DNA of 64,000 bases from Olsenella sp. Marseille-P4559 (GTDB lineage: Bacteria > Actinomycetota > Coriobacteriia > Coriobacteriales > Atopobiaceae). This document shows positions 1 to 8,367 of this stretch, piece after piece. Each line of letters opens with the position of its first letter. Position 1 is the first letter of the stretch. The DNA is taken from contig NZ_LR027575.1 in NCBI RefSeq assembly GCF_900605015.1, positions 116,690-180,689 on the forward strand. The letters are read 5' to 3'. The translations under genes were made by a program, and so were the position numbers. The notes under the pieces are model-generated. The model ran no database searches and had not been told where the DNA came from. It worked only from the letters and a program-made list of their open reading frames with translations.

Positions 1-165
1 TGCATTTGGTTTACCGGCCTCTGCGCATGGAAGGTCGCTGCAATCGTGTGCCGCGAGGAGGGCATAAAGAATCTTGATGAGGGTGCCGAGGACGGCGCCG
101 AGCCCCTGCCTCGCCTTAGGATCGAGGACGTTTTGCCCATGAAGAAGGAGGACTTCGTTGCTTAA
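1..165 (+). CDS. C-terminal end of an unidentified, probably membrane, protein (5' cut by window)
   Basis: Frame 1 is open from the first base to a TAA at 163-165. It encodes about 54 residues starting in a hydrophobic stretch (CIWFTGLCAWKVAA) and ending in a charged tail (MKKEDFVA). This looks like a last membrane segment plus a cytoplasmic tail, but the family cannot be named from this piece. The stop overlaps the start of the next gene by 8 bases, so the two are probably translationally coupled. Confidence 0.6.
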   Translation, partial: CIWFTGLCAWKVAAIVCREEGIKNLDEGAEDGAEPLPRLRIEDVLPMKKEDFVA

Positions 166-1090
166 GAGAGTCCCTCTTCCCATCACGGGGGTCATGCTAG
201 GGTGCGCCGCTCTCGGTAACTTGCTGCAGGGCTACGGCGAAGGTTTCCATGCTGTCTTTGGCATCGTCGCGGTCCTGCTGGGTCTGCTCTTCGTAGCCAA
301 ACTCATTGGAGATAACGAGTCCGTACAAAACGACATGAAGAACCCCATGCTTGCGAGCATCTCGGGCACCTTCTCCATGGCGTTGTTGCTGCTTGCCGGC
401 TATGCAAAGCCGCTTTCTGCAGAGTTTGGCATTGTCCTGTGGTGGACTGGACTTGCCCTCCACATCTGCCTGATTGTGTGGTTCACGGTCAAGTATGTTG
501 CCCATTTCGACCTCAGGCAGGTCTTCCCAAGCTGGCACATCGTCTACGTAGGCATCGCAGCCGCTTCTGTGACTGCGCCGGCCTTTGGCATGGAGGCAAT
601 CGGTACGGCATGCTTCTGGTTTGGCCTCGTGACCTTTGCCATCCTTACGTTCGTGATCGTTAGGCGCTACACAAAGGTCGGGGAGCCTCCCGTTCCTGCG
701 CGTCCTGTATTCTGCATCATGACGGCACCTGCCAGCCTTTGCGTTGCCGCATACGTCCAGTCCGTGACGCCCAAGTCGCTCGTACTGCTCGCTTGCATGG
801 AGGTTGTCGCAACGGTTCTCTACGCTGTTGTTCTCTTGCGGCTTCCGAGATTCCTCAAGGTCACGGCTTTTGCGCCAAGCTACGCAGCCTACACCTTCCC
901 GTTTGTGATTACCGCCATAGCACTTAAGCAGACCATGGCTTGTGTGGCCGCATTGGGGTCTCCCGCGCCTTGGCTTGCGCCGCTTGTGCTGGCTGAGACC
1001 ATTATTGCAACGGTGCTCGTGCTCTATGCGCTTGTCCGTTTCCTCATGCACATCTTTGGCGATGGGGGGACCCAGGTACAGAAAGCCTAG
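158..1090 (+). CDS. TDT/TehA-like (SLAC1-type) transporter
   Basis: The 310-residue protein is almost entirely hydrophobic, with about ten membrane segments and short polar loops. The sequence pattern resembles the tellurite-resistance/dicarboxylate transporter (TDT) family, which moves small anions across the cytoplasmic membrane. The TTG start at 158 is chosen because an AAGGAGG ribosome site lies six bases upstream; it overlaps the end of the preceding gene. The substrate cannot be told from sequence. The family call rests on overall pattern, so another small multi-pass transporter family is possible. Confidence 0.6.
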   Translation: MLKRVPLPITGVMLGCAALGNLLQGYGEGFHAVFGIVAVLLGLLFVAKLIGDNESVQNDMKNPMLASISGTFSMALLLLAGYAKPLSAEFGIVLWWTGLALHICLIVWFTVKYVAHFDLRQVFPSWHIVYVGIAAASVTAPAFGMEAIGTACFWFGLVTFAILTFVIVRRYTKVGEPPVPARPVFCIMTAPASLCVAAYVQSVTPKSLVLLACMEVVATVLYAVVLLRLPRFLKVTAFAPSYAAYTFPFVITAIALKQTMACVAALGSPAPWLAPLVLAETIIATVLVLYALVRFLMHIFGDGGTQVQKA

Positions 1091-1319
1091 GATGCCTCAT
1101 GAGCCGTATCTTCCAATAGGAGATTAACCCCTAGCGGAGATGGGCTTGGTGGGCCGTGGCATCTGTGAGGCCGTCTCGGGCATGATGTCCTCCGTTCTTG
1201 GGACCACGTCCCCGCAGCCCGCCGCCGTGGACGCACCCGGGCGGGGGAGTTGAAAACAGAAGGGGCACTCCCGCAGGGTCTTCCCGGACGTGAGGACGTC
1301 GGCCATGCGTGGGCACAGG

Positions 1320-2400
1320 AGAGGAGTCGCCACGGCAAACGAGTACGATTACCATAAGATGTGGGGCGACCTGGGTATGGGCGTCGAGGCACACGATGGC
1401 CTCCTTGGGGTCGTGGGCGAGATGCACCAGATCATGTACCTTACGCAGGAGAACAGGCCCGTATCCACGTCCTACCTCGATGGCGTTGCTGCCAACCTGC
1501 ACTCTGGACGCATTCGTGAGATGGTGGGCGGCCGTGGCGAGGGAGCTTCCAAGAAGATCATAGGAAGCTTCTATCTCTGCGTGTCCGAGGAGGTCGTAAC
1601 TGCGGCAGGAGCTGTCGAGGTGGGCCTCTGCGCTAGCGCCGAGTGGGCACCCGAGAAAGCCGAGCGCTACGTGCCGCACAACACCTGCCCGCTCATCAAG
1701 GGCTTCATGGGCTTCAAGATCGGTCGAGTTTGCCCCTACATCGAAAGCGCCGACCTCGTGGTAGGCGAGAGCACCTGCGACGGTAAGAAGAAGGCGTACG
1801 AGCAATTTGGAAAGCTCAAGCCCATGTACATCATGGACGTCCCGCACGTGCGCAACGATGACACCAAGCTCCAGTGGCGGCATGAGGTCCATACACTTGC
1901 GGCAAGGATTGAGGAGGAGATCGGCCAAAGATTGTAGAGGAGAACCTGCGCACTGCCATCAGACCTGCTAATGACAGGCGTCAGGCCCTGCAGCGCCTCT
2001 CTGCTACCCGCGTGGCAGACCCGGTGTCCATCTCCGGCCTCGACTTCCTCCTCATCGTGCAGGCCGCCTTCATGGATGACTCCGCACGTCTGACCGATGC
2101 CATCAACAAAGATGGCCGACGAGTGCGAGAGGCGTGTGGCCGAGGGCGTTGGCGCTGCTCCAAGGGTGCCAAGCGCATTTTCTACACAGGCACGCCGATG
2201 GCAGTGCCCAACTGGAAGCTCTTCAACATCATCGAGAAGGCTGGCGGTGTGGTGGTTGGCGAGGAATGCTGTACCGGTAGCCGCTACTACAAGGACCTTG
2301 TGCCCGAGGGCGGTGCTACTGTGGACGAGATGCTCGACAACATTGCCGACCGCTACCTCAACATCCAATGCGCCGTCTTCACGCCCAACCAGGGCCGTCC
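1320..2400 (+). pseudogene. Broken 2-hydroxyacyl-CoA dehydratase/double-cubane-cluster reductase gene
   Basis: The first reading frame (to 1937) encodes a typical HgdB/BcrC-fold start (EYDYHKMWGDLGM), the segment HNTCPLIKGFMGFKIGRVCP with conserved cysteines, and the STCDGKKK motif. These bind Fe-S clusters in 2-hydroxyacyl-CoA dehydratases and double-cubane-cluster proteins. The homology continues in other frames: a shift near 1930, another near 2107 (INK then MADECERRVAEG) and a third near 2150, then on through PNWKLFNIIEKAGG and EECCTGSRYY to about 2395. There it stops, short of the expected C-terminus. The family is about 400 residues. Three frameshifts plus a truncated end make this a decayed gene. 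Between 1091 and 1319 nothing intact is seen. Confidence 0.85.
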
Positions 2401-2481
2401 CGCGTGGCGGGGACGGATGGGTTTCGGGGCAAAACCGTTCGCCAGAGCCCTTCGCCACTGATCGTGCAACAAGAAAGCTCC

Positions 2482-2696
2482 AAACTGCACGCAGAATTGA
2501 GGTTTTGAAGACTGTATTGAAGCAAGGAAGCCCTCCGAACGGCCCTTGGTGGCCTGGACCGACCGGCAACGTTCGGCTGAAACGACAAAACCCCAGTTGG
2601 TCGATGTGACTTTGCGTGTCGAGGCCGGTCGGACGCAGCATTGCGGTCGGCCGAGGAAGAACATAACCTTCTTATCCTCAATTCTGCGTGTAGTTT
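2482..2696. repeat. 215-bp segment bounded by 21-base inverted repeats (possible MITE)
   Basis: The left arm 2482-2502 contains ACGCAGAATTGAGG. The right arm 2676-2696 contains CCTCAATTCTGCGTG. Written in the same sense the arms match at 20 of 21 positions. The interior has no gene. A miniature transposable element is one explanation; no target duplication is evident. Confidence 0.4.
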
Positions 2697-2985
2697 CGTC
2701 CGAACTCGTTGCACGAACCTCTCCGGGTGATGGCCTTGCGGTCTATGTGCGCGGGCTTCCGAGCAACGGCGCCACCGATATGCCCTCGCTTGGCGGATTT
2801 TGGTGCTCGTGCATATGCACGATGGCGCCTCCCTGCCAGGTGGCAGTCTCAAAAAGCAACCGTCGTACGTGAGCGACCGAGTCCCGTGCCCTGCAAGTGA
2901 CCGCGTTCGCGCGTTGGGTATCGTGACCTCCGCCAGCGCCGTTGACGGCCCATTTGCTACCGTCCGGTGGCTCTCGTCGAATATC

Positions 2986-3014
2986 TAACAAAAAGTATGA
3001 CAAACAGACTAATA
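2986..3014 (+). promoter_or_regulatory. Shared purine-locus motif, copy A (permease)
   Basis: This copy reads TAACAAAAAGTATGACA followed by AACAGAC. The same string, with AGAC at the same distance after AACAAAAAGT, occurs before ygeX (4642) and ygeY (8292). It lies about 110 bases before the permease start. An activator or repressor site, or promoter elements of one sigma factor, would fit. Confidence 0.6.
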
Positions 3015-3020
3015 ATTTGA

Positions 3021-3054
3021 CGTGCCAAAACGTGCAGAAACGCACTTTGGCACG
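3021..3054 (+). promoter_or_regulatory. Leader hairpin before the permease
   Basis: CGTGCCAAA at 3021-3029 pairs perfectly with TTTGGCACG at 3046-3054. An inner GTGC/GCAC pair closes an AGAAAC loop. The hairpin sits between the shared motif and the start codon. It does not have the conserved core of a purine riboswitch, so it may be an operator or an mRNA element. Confidence 0.45.
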
Positions 3055-3098
3055 CACAAACATGCGGCGGGGTACAAGACGCCCAGGGGAGGGCCCAC

Positions 3099-4499
3099 AT
3101 GGCAGCGCAGGCACAGGCGGAGCGAGATCTGGACGAGTCGCTCTTCAGACGAGAAGGCATTCCTCCGGTGGGGTCGCTTGTCCCCATGTCGCTCCAGCAC
3201 GTTTTGGCATCCTTTGCGGGTGTCATCACGCCGGCCATGATGATAGCTACGACCTGCGGCCTAACTCAGGAGCAGGAGACGGCCATCATCCAGGTGGCCC
3301 TGATCCTCTCGGCTATCGATACGCTTCTGCAGCAGTTTCCGCTGTTCGGCCGCATTGGTGCGGGTCTTCCTATCCTCACGGGTGTCTCGTTTGCCTTCCT
3401 TCCCGCCTTCCAGGCAGTGGGTGCGGAGTTTGGCTTCTCGGTTCTGCTTGGCGCCGAGCTCGTGGGCGGTGTGGTTGCCATCCTCTTTGGCATCTTCTAC
3501 AGCAAGGTGCGTGCCCTCTTTCCGCCACTGGTTACAGGTACTGTGATCTTCACCATCGGCGTGTCGCTCTATCCCACGGCCATCAAATACATGGCGGGAG
3601 GTGCCGGCTCGGCTGACTTTGGCAGCATTGCCAACTGGGTCGTGGGCCTTATCACCTTTGCCATGGTTTTTGCACTCGCCAATTTTGGTGAGGGCGTGCT
3701 CAAGCTGGGCTCGATTTTCTTTGGCATCATCATCGGCTGCATCATTGCCATCCCGTTTGGAATGGTGGATGGCTCTGAGGTGCTCAACGCTGGCTGGTTT
3801 TCGCTTCCCCAGCTCATGCCGTATGGCATCGAACTCAACCCCGCAGCCTGCATCACGCTCGGCGTGGTGTACATCATGGTGAACGTGCAGCTCATCGGCG
3901 ACCTCTCCGCGGCCTCCGCAGGCTCCATGGACCGCATGCCTACCGAGCACGAGATTGGCGGTGCCATCAAGGCCCAAGGCTTGGTGAGCATCGCCTCGTC
4001 CTTCCTTGGTGGCCTTCCCACCTCGGCCTTTGGCCAGAACGTGGGCATTATCGTGAGCACAAAGGTCATCAACAAGTGGGTCTTTGGTGGCGCGGCGTTC
4101 GTGTTTCTCGCCGCAGGCCTGTGCCCCAAGCTCTCGGCGCTTCTGCTCATGATTCCGCAGCCTGTCATTGGTGGTGCTACCATCAGCGTCTTTGGGACCA
4201 TCACCCTGAATGGCATCCGAATCCTTGTGAAGGATGGCCTCACCCCGCGTGCCTGCACCGTCTTTGGCATCTCGGTGGCCTTTGGCATTGGCATTGCGCA
4301 GGTGTCCGGCTCGCTTGCCGGTCCCGGCATGCCCGACTGGGTTTCTACCATCTTTGGCACCTCGGCCATCACGCCGTGCGCGGTCATGGCAATCATCTTG
4401 AACGGCGTTTTGCCGCCCGAGGGCAACACGCCTGAGCAGCGCAACCTCAAGCCGCTCCAGAACGGTGGGACAAGCGGTGGCGGGAAGGACGGGCGGTAA
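3099..4499 (+). CDS. Xanthine/uracil permease (NCS2 family)
   Basis: This 466-residue membrane protein belongs to the nucleobase:cation symporter-2 family (UraA, XanP, PbuX, UacT), which imports xanthine, uric acid or uracil with protons. The QH pair of the first helix (SLQHVLASFAG, residues 31-41) and the family signature TSAFGQNVGIIVSTK (about 308-323) are present, with about 12-14 hydrophobic segments. Its place at the head of a purine-breakdown locus argues for a purine such as xanthine or urate rather than uracil; that is inference. The ATG follows an AGGGGAGGG-type ribosome site. A conserved motif and a hairpin precede it, suggesting its own promoter. Confidence 0.9.
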   Translation: MAAQAQAERDLDESLFRREGIPPVGSLVPMSLQHVLASFAGVITPAMMIATTCGLTQEQETAIIQVALILSAIDTLLQQFPLFGRIGAGLPILTGVSFAFLPAFQAVGAEFGFSVLLGAELVGGVVAILFGIFYSKVRALFPPLVTGTVIFTIGVSLYPTAIKYMAGGAGSADFGSIANWVVGLITFAMVFALANFGEGVLKLGSIFFGIIIGCIIAIPFGMVDGSEVLNAGWFSLPQLMPYGIELNPAACITLGVVYIMVNVQLIGDLSAASAGSMDRMPTEHEIGGAIKAQGLVSIASSFLGGLPTSAFGQNVGIIVSTKVINKWVFGGAAFVFLAAGLCPKLSALLLMIPQPVIGGATISVFGTITLNGIRILVKDGLTPRACTVFGISVAFGIGIAQVSGSLAGPGMPDWVSTIFGTSAITPCAVMAIILNGVLPPEGNTPEQRNLKPLQNGGTSGGGKDGR

Positions 4500-4641
4500 C
4501 CCCAGCGTCTCTCGGTCCCCGCGGCCGCCTTCGCCGTAAAGGCCCACCAAATCGTTCCGTCCAAAGCGCATGAGGTACCTTTTGCCGGAGGTGCGACAAT
4601 ACTCCTTGCAATGCGCCCGGGAAGTGGTGTAATTGACGTAC

Positions 4642-4670
4642 TAACAAAAAGTTTGGCAGTAAGACATTTT
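4642..4670 (+). promoter_or_regulatory. Shared purine-locus motif, copy B (ygeX)
   Basis: This copy reads TAACAAAAAGTTTGGCAGTA followed by AGAC and a T-rich tract. It lies 82 bases before the ygeX start codon. The core AACAAAAAGT and the AGAC spacing match copies A (2986) and C (8292). Confidence 0.6.
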
Positions 4671-4723
4671 TTCTTTTCTGATCAAGAGGGCGCCGGGAGG
4701 TGGCGCACAGAGAGGGGAGCAGC

Positions 4724-5995
4724 ATGGAGCCGAAGTTCAAGTGGGTCACCAATCGCATGCCCAAAAGCGAGGACAAGAACCTACAGGTCATGAGCTTGGA
4801 GAATGTCGCCAAGGCCCGCGCGTTCCACCAGAGCTTCCCGCAGTACTCCGTGACCCCGCTGGCAGACCTTGCCGGCATGGCCAGCCGCCTTGGACTTGGT
4901 GGCCTCTACGTGAAGGACGAGAGCTACCGCTTTGGCCTCAACGCGTTCAAGGTCCTTGGCGGCTCCTTCGCCATGGCGCGCTACATCGCCGAGGAGACTG
5001 GCCGCGACGTGGCGGACTGCGACTTTGACTACCTCACGTCCGATCAGCTCGAGCACGACTTCGGCCACGCGACCTTCTTCACGGCAACCGATGGCAACCA
5101 CGGTCGCGGCGTTGCCTGGGCCGCTCATCGCCTCCACCAGAACGCTGTGGTCCACATGCCCAAGGGCTCCACGAAGACCCGCTTCGACAACATAGCCAAG
5201 GAGGGTGCAAAGGTCACGATCGAGGAGCTCAACTACGACGACTGCGTGCGCCTTGCAGCCAAGGAGGCCGAGCAGACCGAGCACGGCGTAATCGTGCAGG
5301 ACACTGCCTGGGAGGGCTATACCAAGATTCCGTCCTGGATTATGCAGGGCTACGGCACCATGGCCGCCGAGGCGGCGGACCAGCTGCGCCAGCTTGAGGT
5401 CAACCGTCCCACCCACGTCTTTGTCCAGGCTGGCGTGGGTTCGCTCGCAAGCTCCATGGTGGGCTTCTTCACCAACCTCTTCCCGAGCGATCCGCCCAAG
5501 TTCGTGATCATGGAGGCCGGTGCTGCCGACTGTCTCTACCAGGGCGCCGTTGCCGCCGATGGCAGCCCTCGCATCGTGGGCGGAGACCTCCAGACCATCA
5601 TGGCCGGACTTGCCTGCGGCGAGCCCAACACCATTGGCTGGGACATCCTGCGCAACCACGCCGATGCGTTCGTGAGCTGCCCCGATTGGGTCTCCTCCAA
5701 GGGCATGCGTATGCTGGCTGTCCCCGTGAAGGGCGATCCTGCGGTGACCTCTGGCGAGTCTGGCGCGGTGGGCATGGGCGTCGTCTCCACCCTCATGACC
5801 GACCCCGCCTACGCCGAGCTGCGCGAGGCCCTCGAGCTTGGTCCCGACTCCCAGGTGCTGCTCTTCTCGACCGAGGGCGACACCGATCCGGTGCGCTATC
5901 GCCAGATCGTCTGGGACGGCGCGTGGCAGAGCGGGAACGTGGCTGAGTGGGCCTTGGGCCCCACGTGGACTGGCGGGGATGCCAGCCGCCTTTAG
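4724..5995 (+). CDS. ygeX: Diaminopropionate ammonia-lyase YgeX
   Basis: This PLP enzyme splits 2,3-diaminopropionate into pyruvate and two ammonia. The 423-residue protein has the PLP-binding lysine in FGLNAFKVLGG (Lys76) and the catalytic aspartate in TATDGNHGRG (Asp123), close to the Lys77/Asp120 pair of the E. coli enzyme. The start at 4724 is preferred over 4700 because GAGGGGAG lies six bases before it. In gut anaerobes ygeX sits with ygeY, ygeW and carbamate kinase in purine-degradation clusters, where diaminopropionate is a late intermediate; the same neighbours are present here. The gene has its own copy of the shared upstream motif. Confidence 0.93.
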   Translation: MEPKFKWVTNRMPKSEDKNLQVMSLENVAKARAFHQSFPQYSVTPLADLAGMASRLGLGGLYVKDESYRFGLNAFKVLGGSFAMARYIAEETGRDVADCDFDYLTSDQLEHDFGHATFFTATDGNHGRGVAWAAHRLHQNAVVHMPKGSTKTRFDNIAKEGAKVTIEELNYDDCVRLAAKEAEQTEHGVIVQDTAWEGYTKIPSWIMQGYGTMAAEAADQLRQLEVNRPTHVFVQAGVGSLASSMVGFFTNLFPSDPPKFVIMEAGAADCLYQGAVAADGSPRIVGGDLQTIMAGLACGEPNTIGWDILRNHADAFVSCPDWVSSKGMRMLAVPVKGDPAVTSGESGAVGMGVVSTLMTDPAYAELREALELGPDSQVLLFSTEGDTDPVRYRQIVWDGAWQSGNVAEWALGPTWTGGDASRL

Positions 5996-6165
5996 AACAA
6001 AGACACCCCTCCAGTGGCGGGCCTGCGCCAACTTGCGAGACAGGGCAGCCGCAAAGGCCACCAAGCCTGCGGACAAGCTTGGTTCTCAGATGACACTTCC
6101 TGAACGCTGGGCTTACTGCCCAAGCACTTACGCCAACTTTCCCGACACTACCGGAAGGAATGAGC

Positions 6166-7464
6166 ATGCAAGCAAAGAAGACCGTCATGGCAAACACCTA
6201 CACCAAGGGCCTTCTCGACCCGAGCAAGCCCATGCTCGGCCCCGTGATGGATGGCGGCCGCATTGTGGTGAACACGGCGGCAGGGTGCTGGGGCCCTATG
6301 ATTACCCCCGAGCTTCAGGGAGGACATGAGGTGTCCCAGCCGGTCTACGTGGAGGGCGCGGAGCCGGGAGATGCGATCGTCATCCGCATCGAGTCGGTGA
6401 ACATCACCTCCAAAGCTACCGCCTCTGGCAATGACGAGCCACAGCAGGGCCGCTTTGTGAGTGACCCCTTCGTGGACAAGGTCTGCCCCCACTGCGGTGC
6501 CAAGAACCCCAAGTCCTACATCGAGGGCGTGGGCGAGAATGCGGTGCGCTGTGCAGAGTGTGGTGCCCCGGTGGCCCCCTTCCACTTCACCAACGGCTAC
6601 ACCATCGCCTTTGACGGCAAGCACCAGGTAGGCCTCACCCTCAACAAGGAGGCTGCAGAGAAGGTCGGTGCCGACCCCAAGACTTGCATGCAGACCCCGG
6701 ACAACTCCGTCCAGAACCCCATCGTCTGCATGGCCCCGCATGACCTCGTTGGCGTGGCGACGCGTTGCCGCACCTTCATTGGCCAGCTGGGCACTACGCC
6801 TAAGTCCACCTTCCCCGACTCCCACAACGCCGGCGACTTTGGCCAGGCGCTCATCGGCGCGGCGCACCCCTATGCCAAGACCCAGGAGACGCTCGCCGAC
6901 AAGACCGATGGACACATGGACATCAACAAGGTGCGTCCAGGTGCCGTGGTCATTGCTCCCGTGAAGGTCAAGGGCGCGGGCGTGTATGTGGGCGACGTCC
7001 ATGCCATGCAGGGCGAGGGCGAGATTGCCGGCCACACGACCGATGTATGCGCCGAAGTCTCCATTCAGGTCTCCGTCCTCAAGGGCTTGGATATCGACGG
7101 CCCCATCATCCTGCCCAACATCGACGACGTGCCCCGTCTTGCCCAGCCTCTCACGGTGGATGAGAAGCTGGTGCTTGACCACCTGGCGGACGAGTTTGAT
7201 CAGCCTGGTTACGAGGAGTCTGCGCCGGTGAGCTTTGTGGGCACTGGCGCCACGCTGAACGATGCCTTGAACAACGGCATGGAGCGTTGCGGCAAGCTCT
7301 TTGGGATGACGATTCCAGAGGTCATGAACCGCGTGACCATCACCGGCGCCATCGAGATCGGCCGTGCGCCTGGCGTGGTGTCAGTTTCGCTGCGCGTTCC
7401 CAAGGAGCGGCTTGCCGAGAAGGGCCTCTGGGACCTCGTCAACGAGCAGTACCATATGGAGTAG
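6166..7464 (+). CDS. Acetamidase/formamidase family amidohydrolase with zinc-ribbon insert
   Basis: The 432-residue protein matches the FmdA/AmdA family, which hydrolyses formamide or other short amides to acid and ammonia. It carries a C-x2-C...C-x2-C insertion (CPHCGAK ... CAECGAP, about residues 106-128), a likely structural zinc ribbon. The start at 6166 is preferred over the ATG at 6160 because GGAAGGA (6153-6159) abuts 6160 but stands six bases from 6166. It lies between ygeX and ygeY, so a one-carbon or ring-fragment amide from purine breakdown is a reasonable substrate guess. About 170 bases separate it from ygeX, without a clear terminator. Confidence 0.85.
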   Translation: MQAKKTVMANTYTKGLLDPSKPMLGPVMDGGRIVVNTAAGCWGPMITPELQGGHEVSQPVYVEGAEPGDAIVIRIESVNITSKATASGNDEPQQGRFVSDPFVDKVCPHCGAKNPKSYIEGVGENAVRCAECGAPVAPFHFTNGYTIAFDGKHQVGLTLNKEAAEKVGADPKTCMQTPDNSVQNPIVCMAPHDLVGVATRCRTFIGQLGTTPKSTFPDSHNAGDFGQALIGAAHPYAKTQETLADKTDGHMDINKVRPGAVVIAPVKVKGAGVYVGDVHAMQGEGEIAGHTTDVCAEVSIQVSVLKGLDIDGPIILPNIDDVPRLAQPLTVDEKLVLDHLADEFDQPGYEESAPVSFVGTGATLNDALNNGMERCGKLFGMTIPEVMNRVTITGAIEIGRAPGVVSVSLRVPKERLAEKGLWDLVNEQYHME

Positions 7465-7524
7465 GAACCAGCTAAGGTCTCAGCTTACATACTGGCGTCC
7501 CCTTTCGCGCGTGCGGTACAAAAA

Positions 7525-7725
7525 AGGGCTCTTCGACGTTTCTAGTGGGCAGCGCATGCCGGCATCCCCAGGCCGGGAAGCCGAGCCTTCCCAGCCCGGG
7601 GAGGATCATCATCCTGAAGCAGGCCGTGTTCCTGAAGCCCCTGGCGATGCTCCTTGCGGGCTGGATGACTGAGTCGAGCCCTTCGAGGAAGGCGTTGGTG
7701 GGTCCCTCCCCCACCAGTTGAGCAT
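7525..7725 (-). pseudogene. ISL3-type transposase C-terminal remnant
   Basis: The minus frame reads NAFLEGLDSVIQ and then ARGFRNTACFRMMIL, the pattern seen near the C-terminus of ISL3-family transposases (TNxxEGxNxxIK ... ARGYRNxxxF). No upstream part of the protein is present and no start is evident. It is a short fossil left between the formamidase and ygeY. Confidence 0.6.
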
Positions 7726-7755
7726 CCCCTCCCGCCCCTTCCGGGGGTCCACGCA

Positions 7756-7947
7756 ACGGCTCTCATCTCCGCCACGTTCGAGTGCACCGTCCACGGGCGG
7801 GGCACGGTGTTCGGCGACGACAAGATGGCGGCGGCCGTGGCCGACGGGCTCGTCTGCCACGGCCGCATGGTCGGGCTCGCAGGAGCCGGCCACCGCGTGG
7901 AGGACGCACCCATGCTGGGCAAGCGGAGCGAGGGTGATGCCGGGTGA
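7756..7947 (+). pseudogene. IstB-like (IS21) ATPase C-terminal remnant
   Basis: This plus frame reads GTVFGDDKMAAAVADGLVCH and then GRMVGLAGAGHRVEDAPMLG, which matches the C-terminus of IS21 IstB helper ATPases (GTVFGDDKxAxAxxDRIxHHGRLVxF). The first two thirds of the protein, including the Walker motifs, are missing. It points to a second transposon lineage in the same gap. Confidence 0.65.
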
Positions 7948-8287
7948 CGATGGATGGCGGGCTCGCCGACCCGCGCCAGGCAGCAAGGCCAGCCGACTTC
8001 AATGCCAAGGTGTCGACATCCGACATGCCAAAGACAGACGGGTACTCGACCGCGCGGCCCCTCCTGTGCGCTACCCTCACGTGCGGCACACCCTGGGTGC
8101 CCTCGCGCTCCTCGAGCCAGGCGTCGGAGACCTCCCATTCGCCCTCGGGCCCCATGGACCCCTCGAAGGGCCTTGCAAGCATGCCCGCCCGCGTACCGTC
8201 CACCGTGCCAAAGAGACCGTCTGCGACAAAAATCATCAGTTTGGGAAAGGCCCTTGAATTTCCCCTTGCGCATGCTTTAATTAGGTA
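7948..8287. other. Unassigned remainder of the formamidase-ygeY gap
   Basis: A minus-strand frame from about 8262 encodes MIFVADGLFGTVDGTRAGM and continues for about 90 residues without a recognisable family or a good ribosome site. It may be a fragment of a lost gene. Nothing else is seen before the ygeY promoter. Confidence 0.3.
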
Positions 8288-8320
8288 AACCAAACAAAAA
8301 GTTTGGTTAGCAGACTTATT
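8288..8320 (+). promoter_or_regulatory. Shared purine-locus motif, copy C (ygeY), with perfect dyad
   Basis: AACCAAAC (8288-8295) and GTTTGGTT (8301-8308) form a perfect 8-base dyad around five A residues. AGAC follows at the same spacing as in copies A and B. The site is about 60-80 bases upstream of ygeY, as expected for an operator or activator site. Confidence 0.65.
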
Positions 8321-8367
8321 GTTTACAAGCCGGCGGCTGGAACGTTGCTCGATGCGAGGAGGACCCA

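Larger units (their letters stand above)
2401..3098 (+). other. Gene-free stretch upstream of the xanthine/uracil permease
   Basis: No open frame here has a credible protein. It contains the ruined end of the dehydratase pseudogene, a pair of 21-base inverted repeats 173 bases apart (2482-2502 and 2676-2696), and the permease promoter region with a conserved motif and a hairpin, listed separately. From about 2700 to 2980 I recognise nothing. Confidence 0.6.

Noticed and set aside
3000-3098. Purine riboswitch before the permease
   Set aside because: A hairpin is present, but the three-way junction core and the paired loops of purine riboswitches are not seen.
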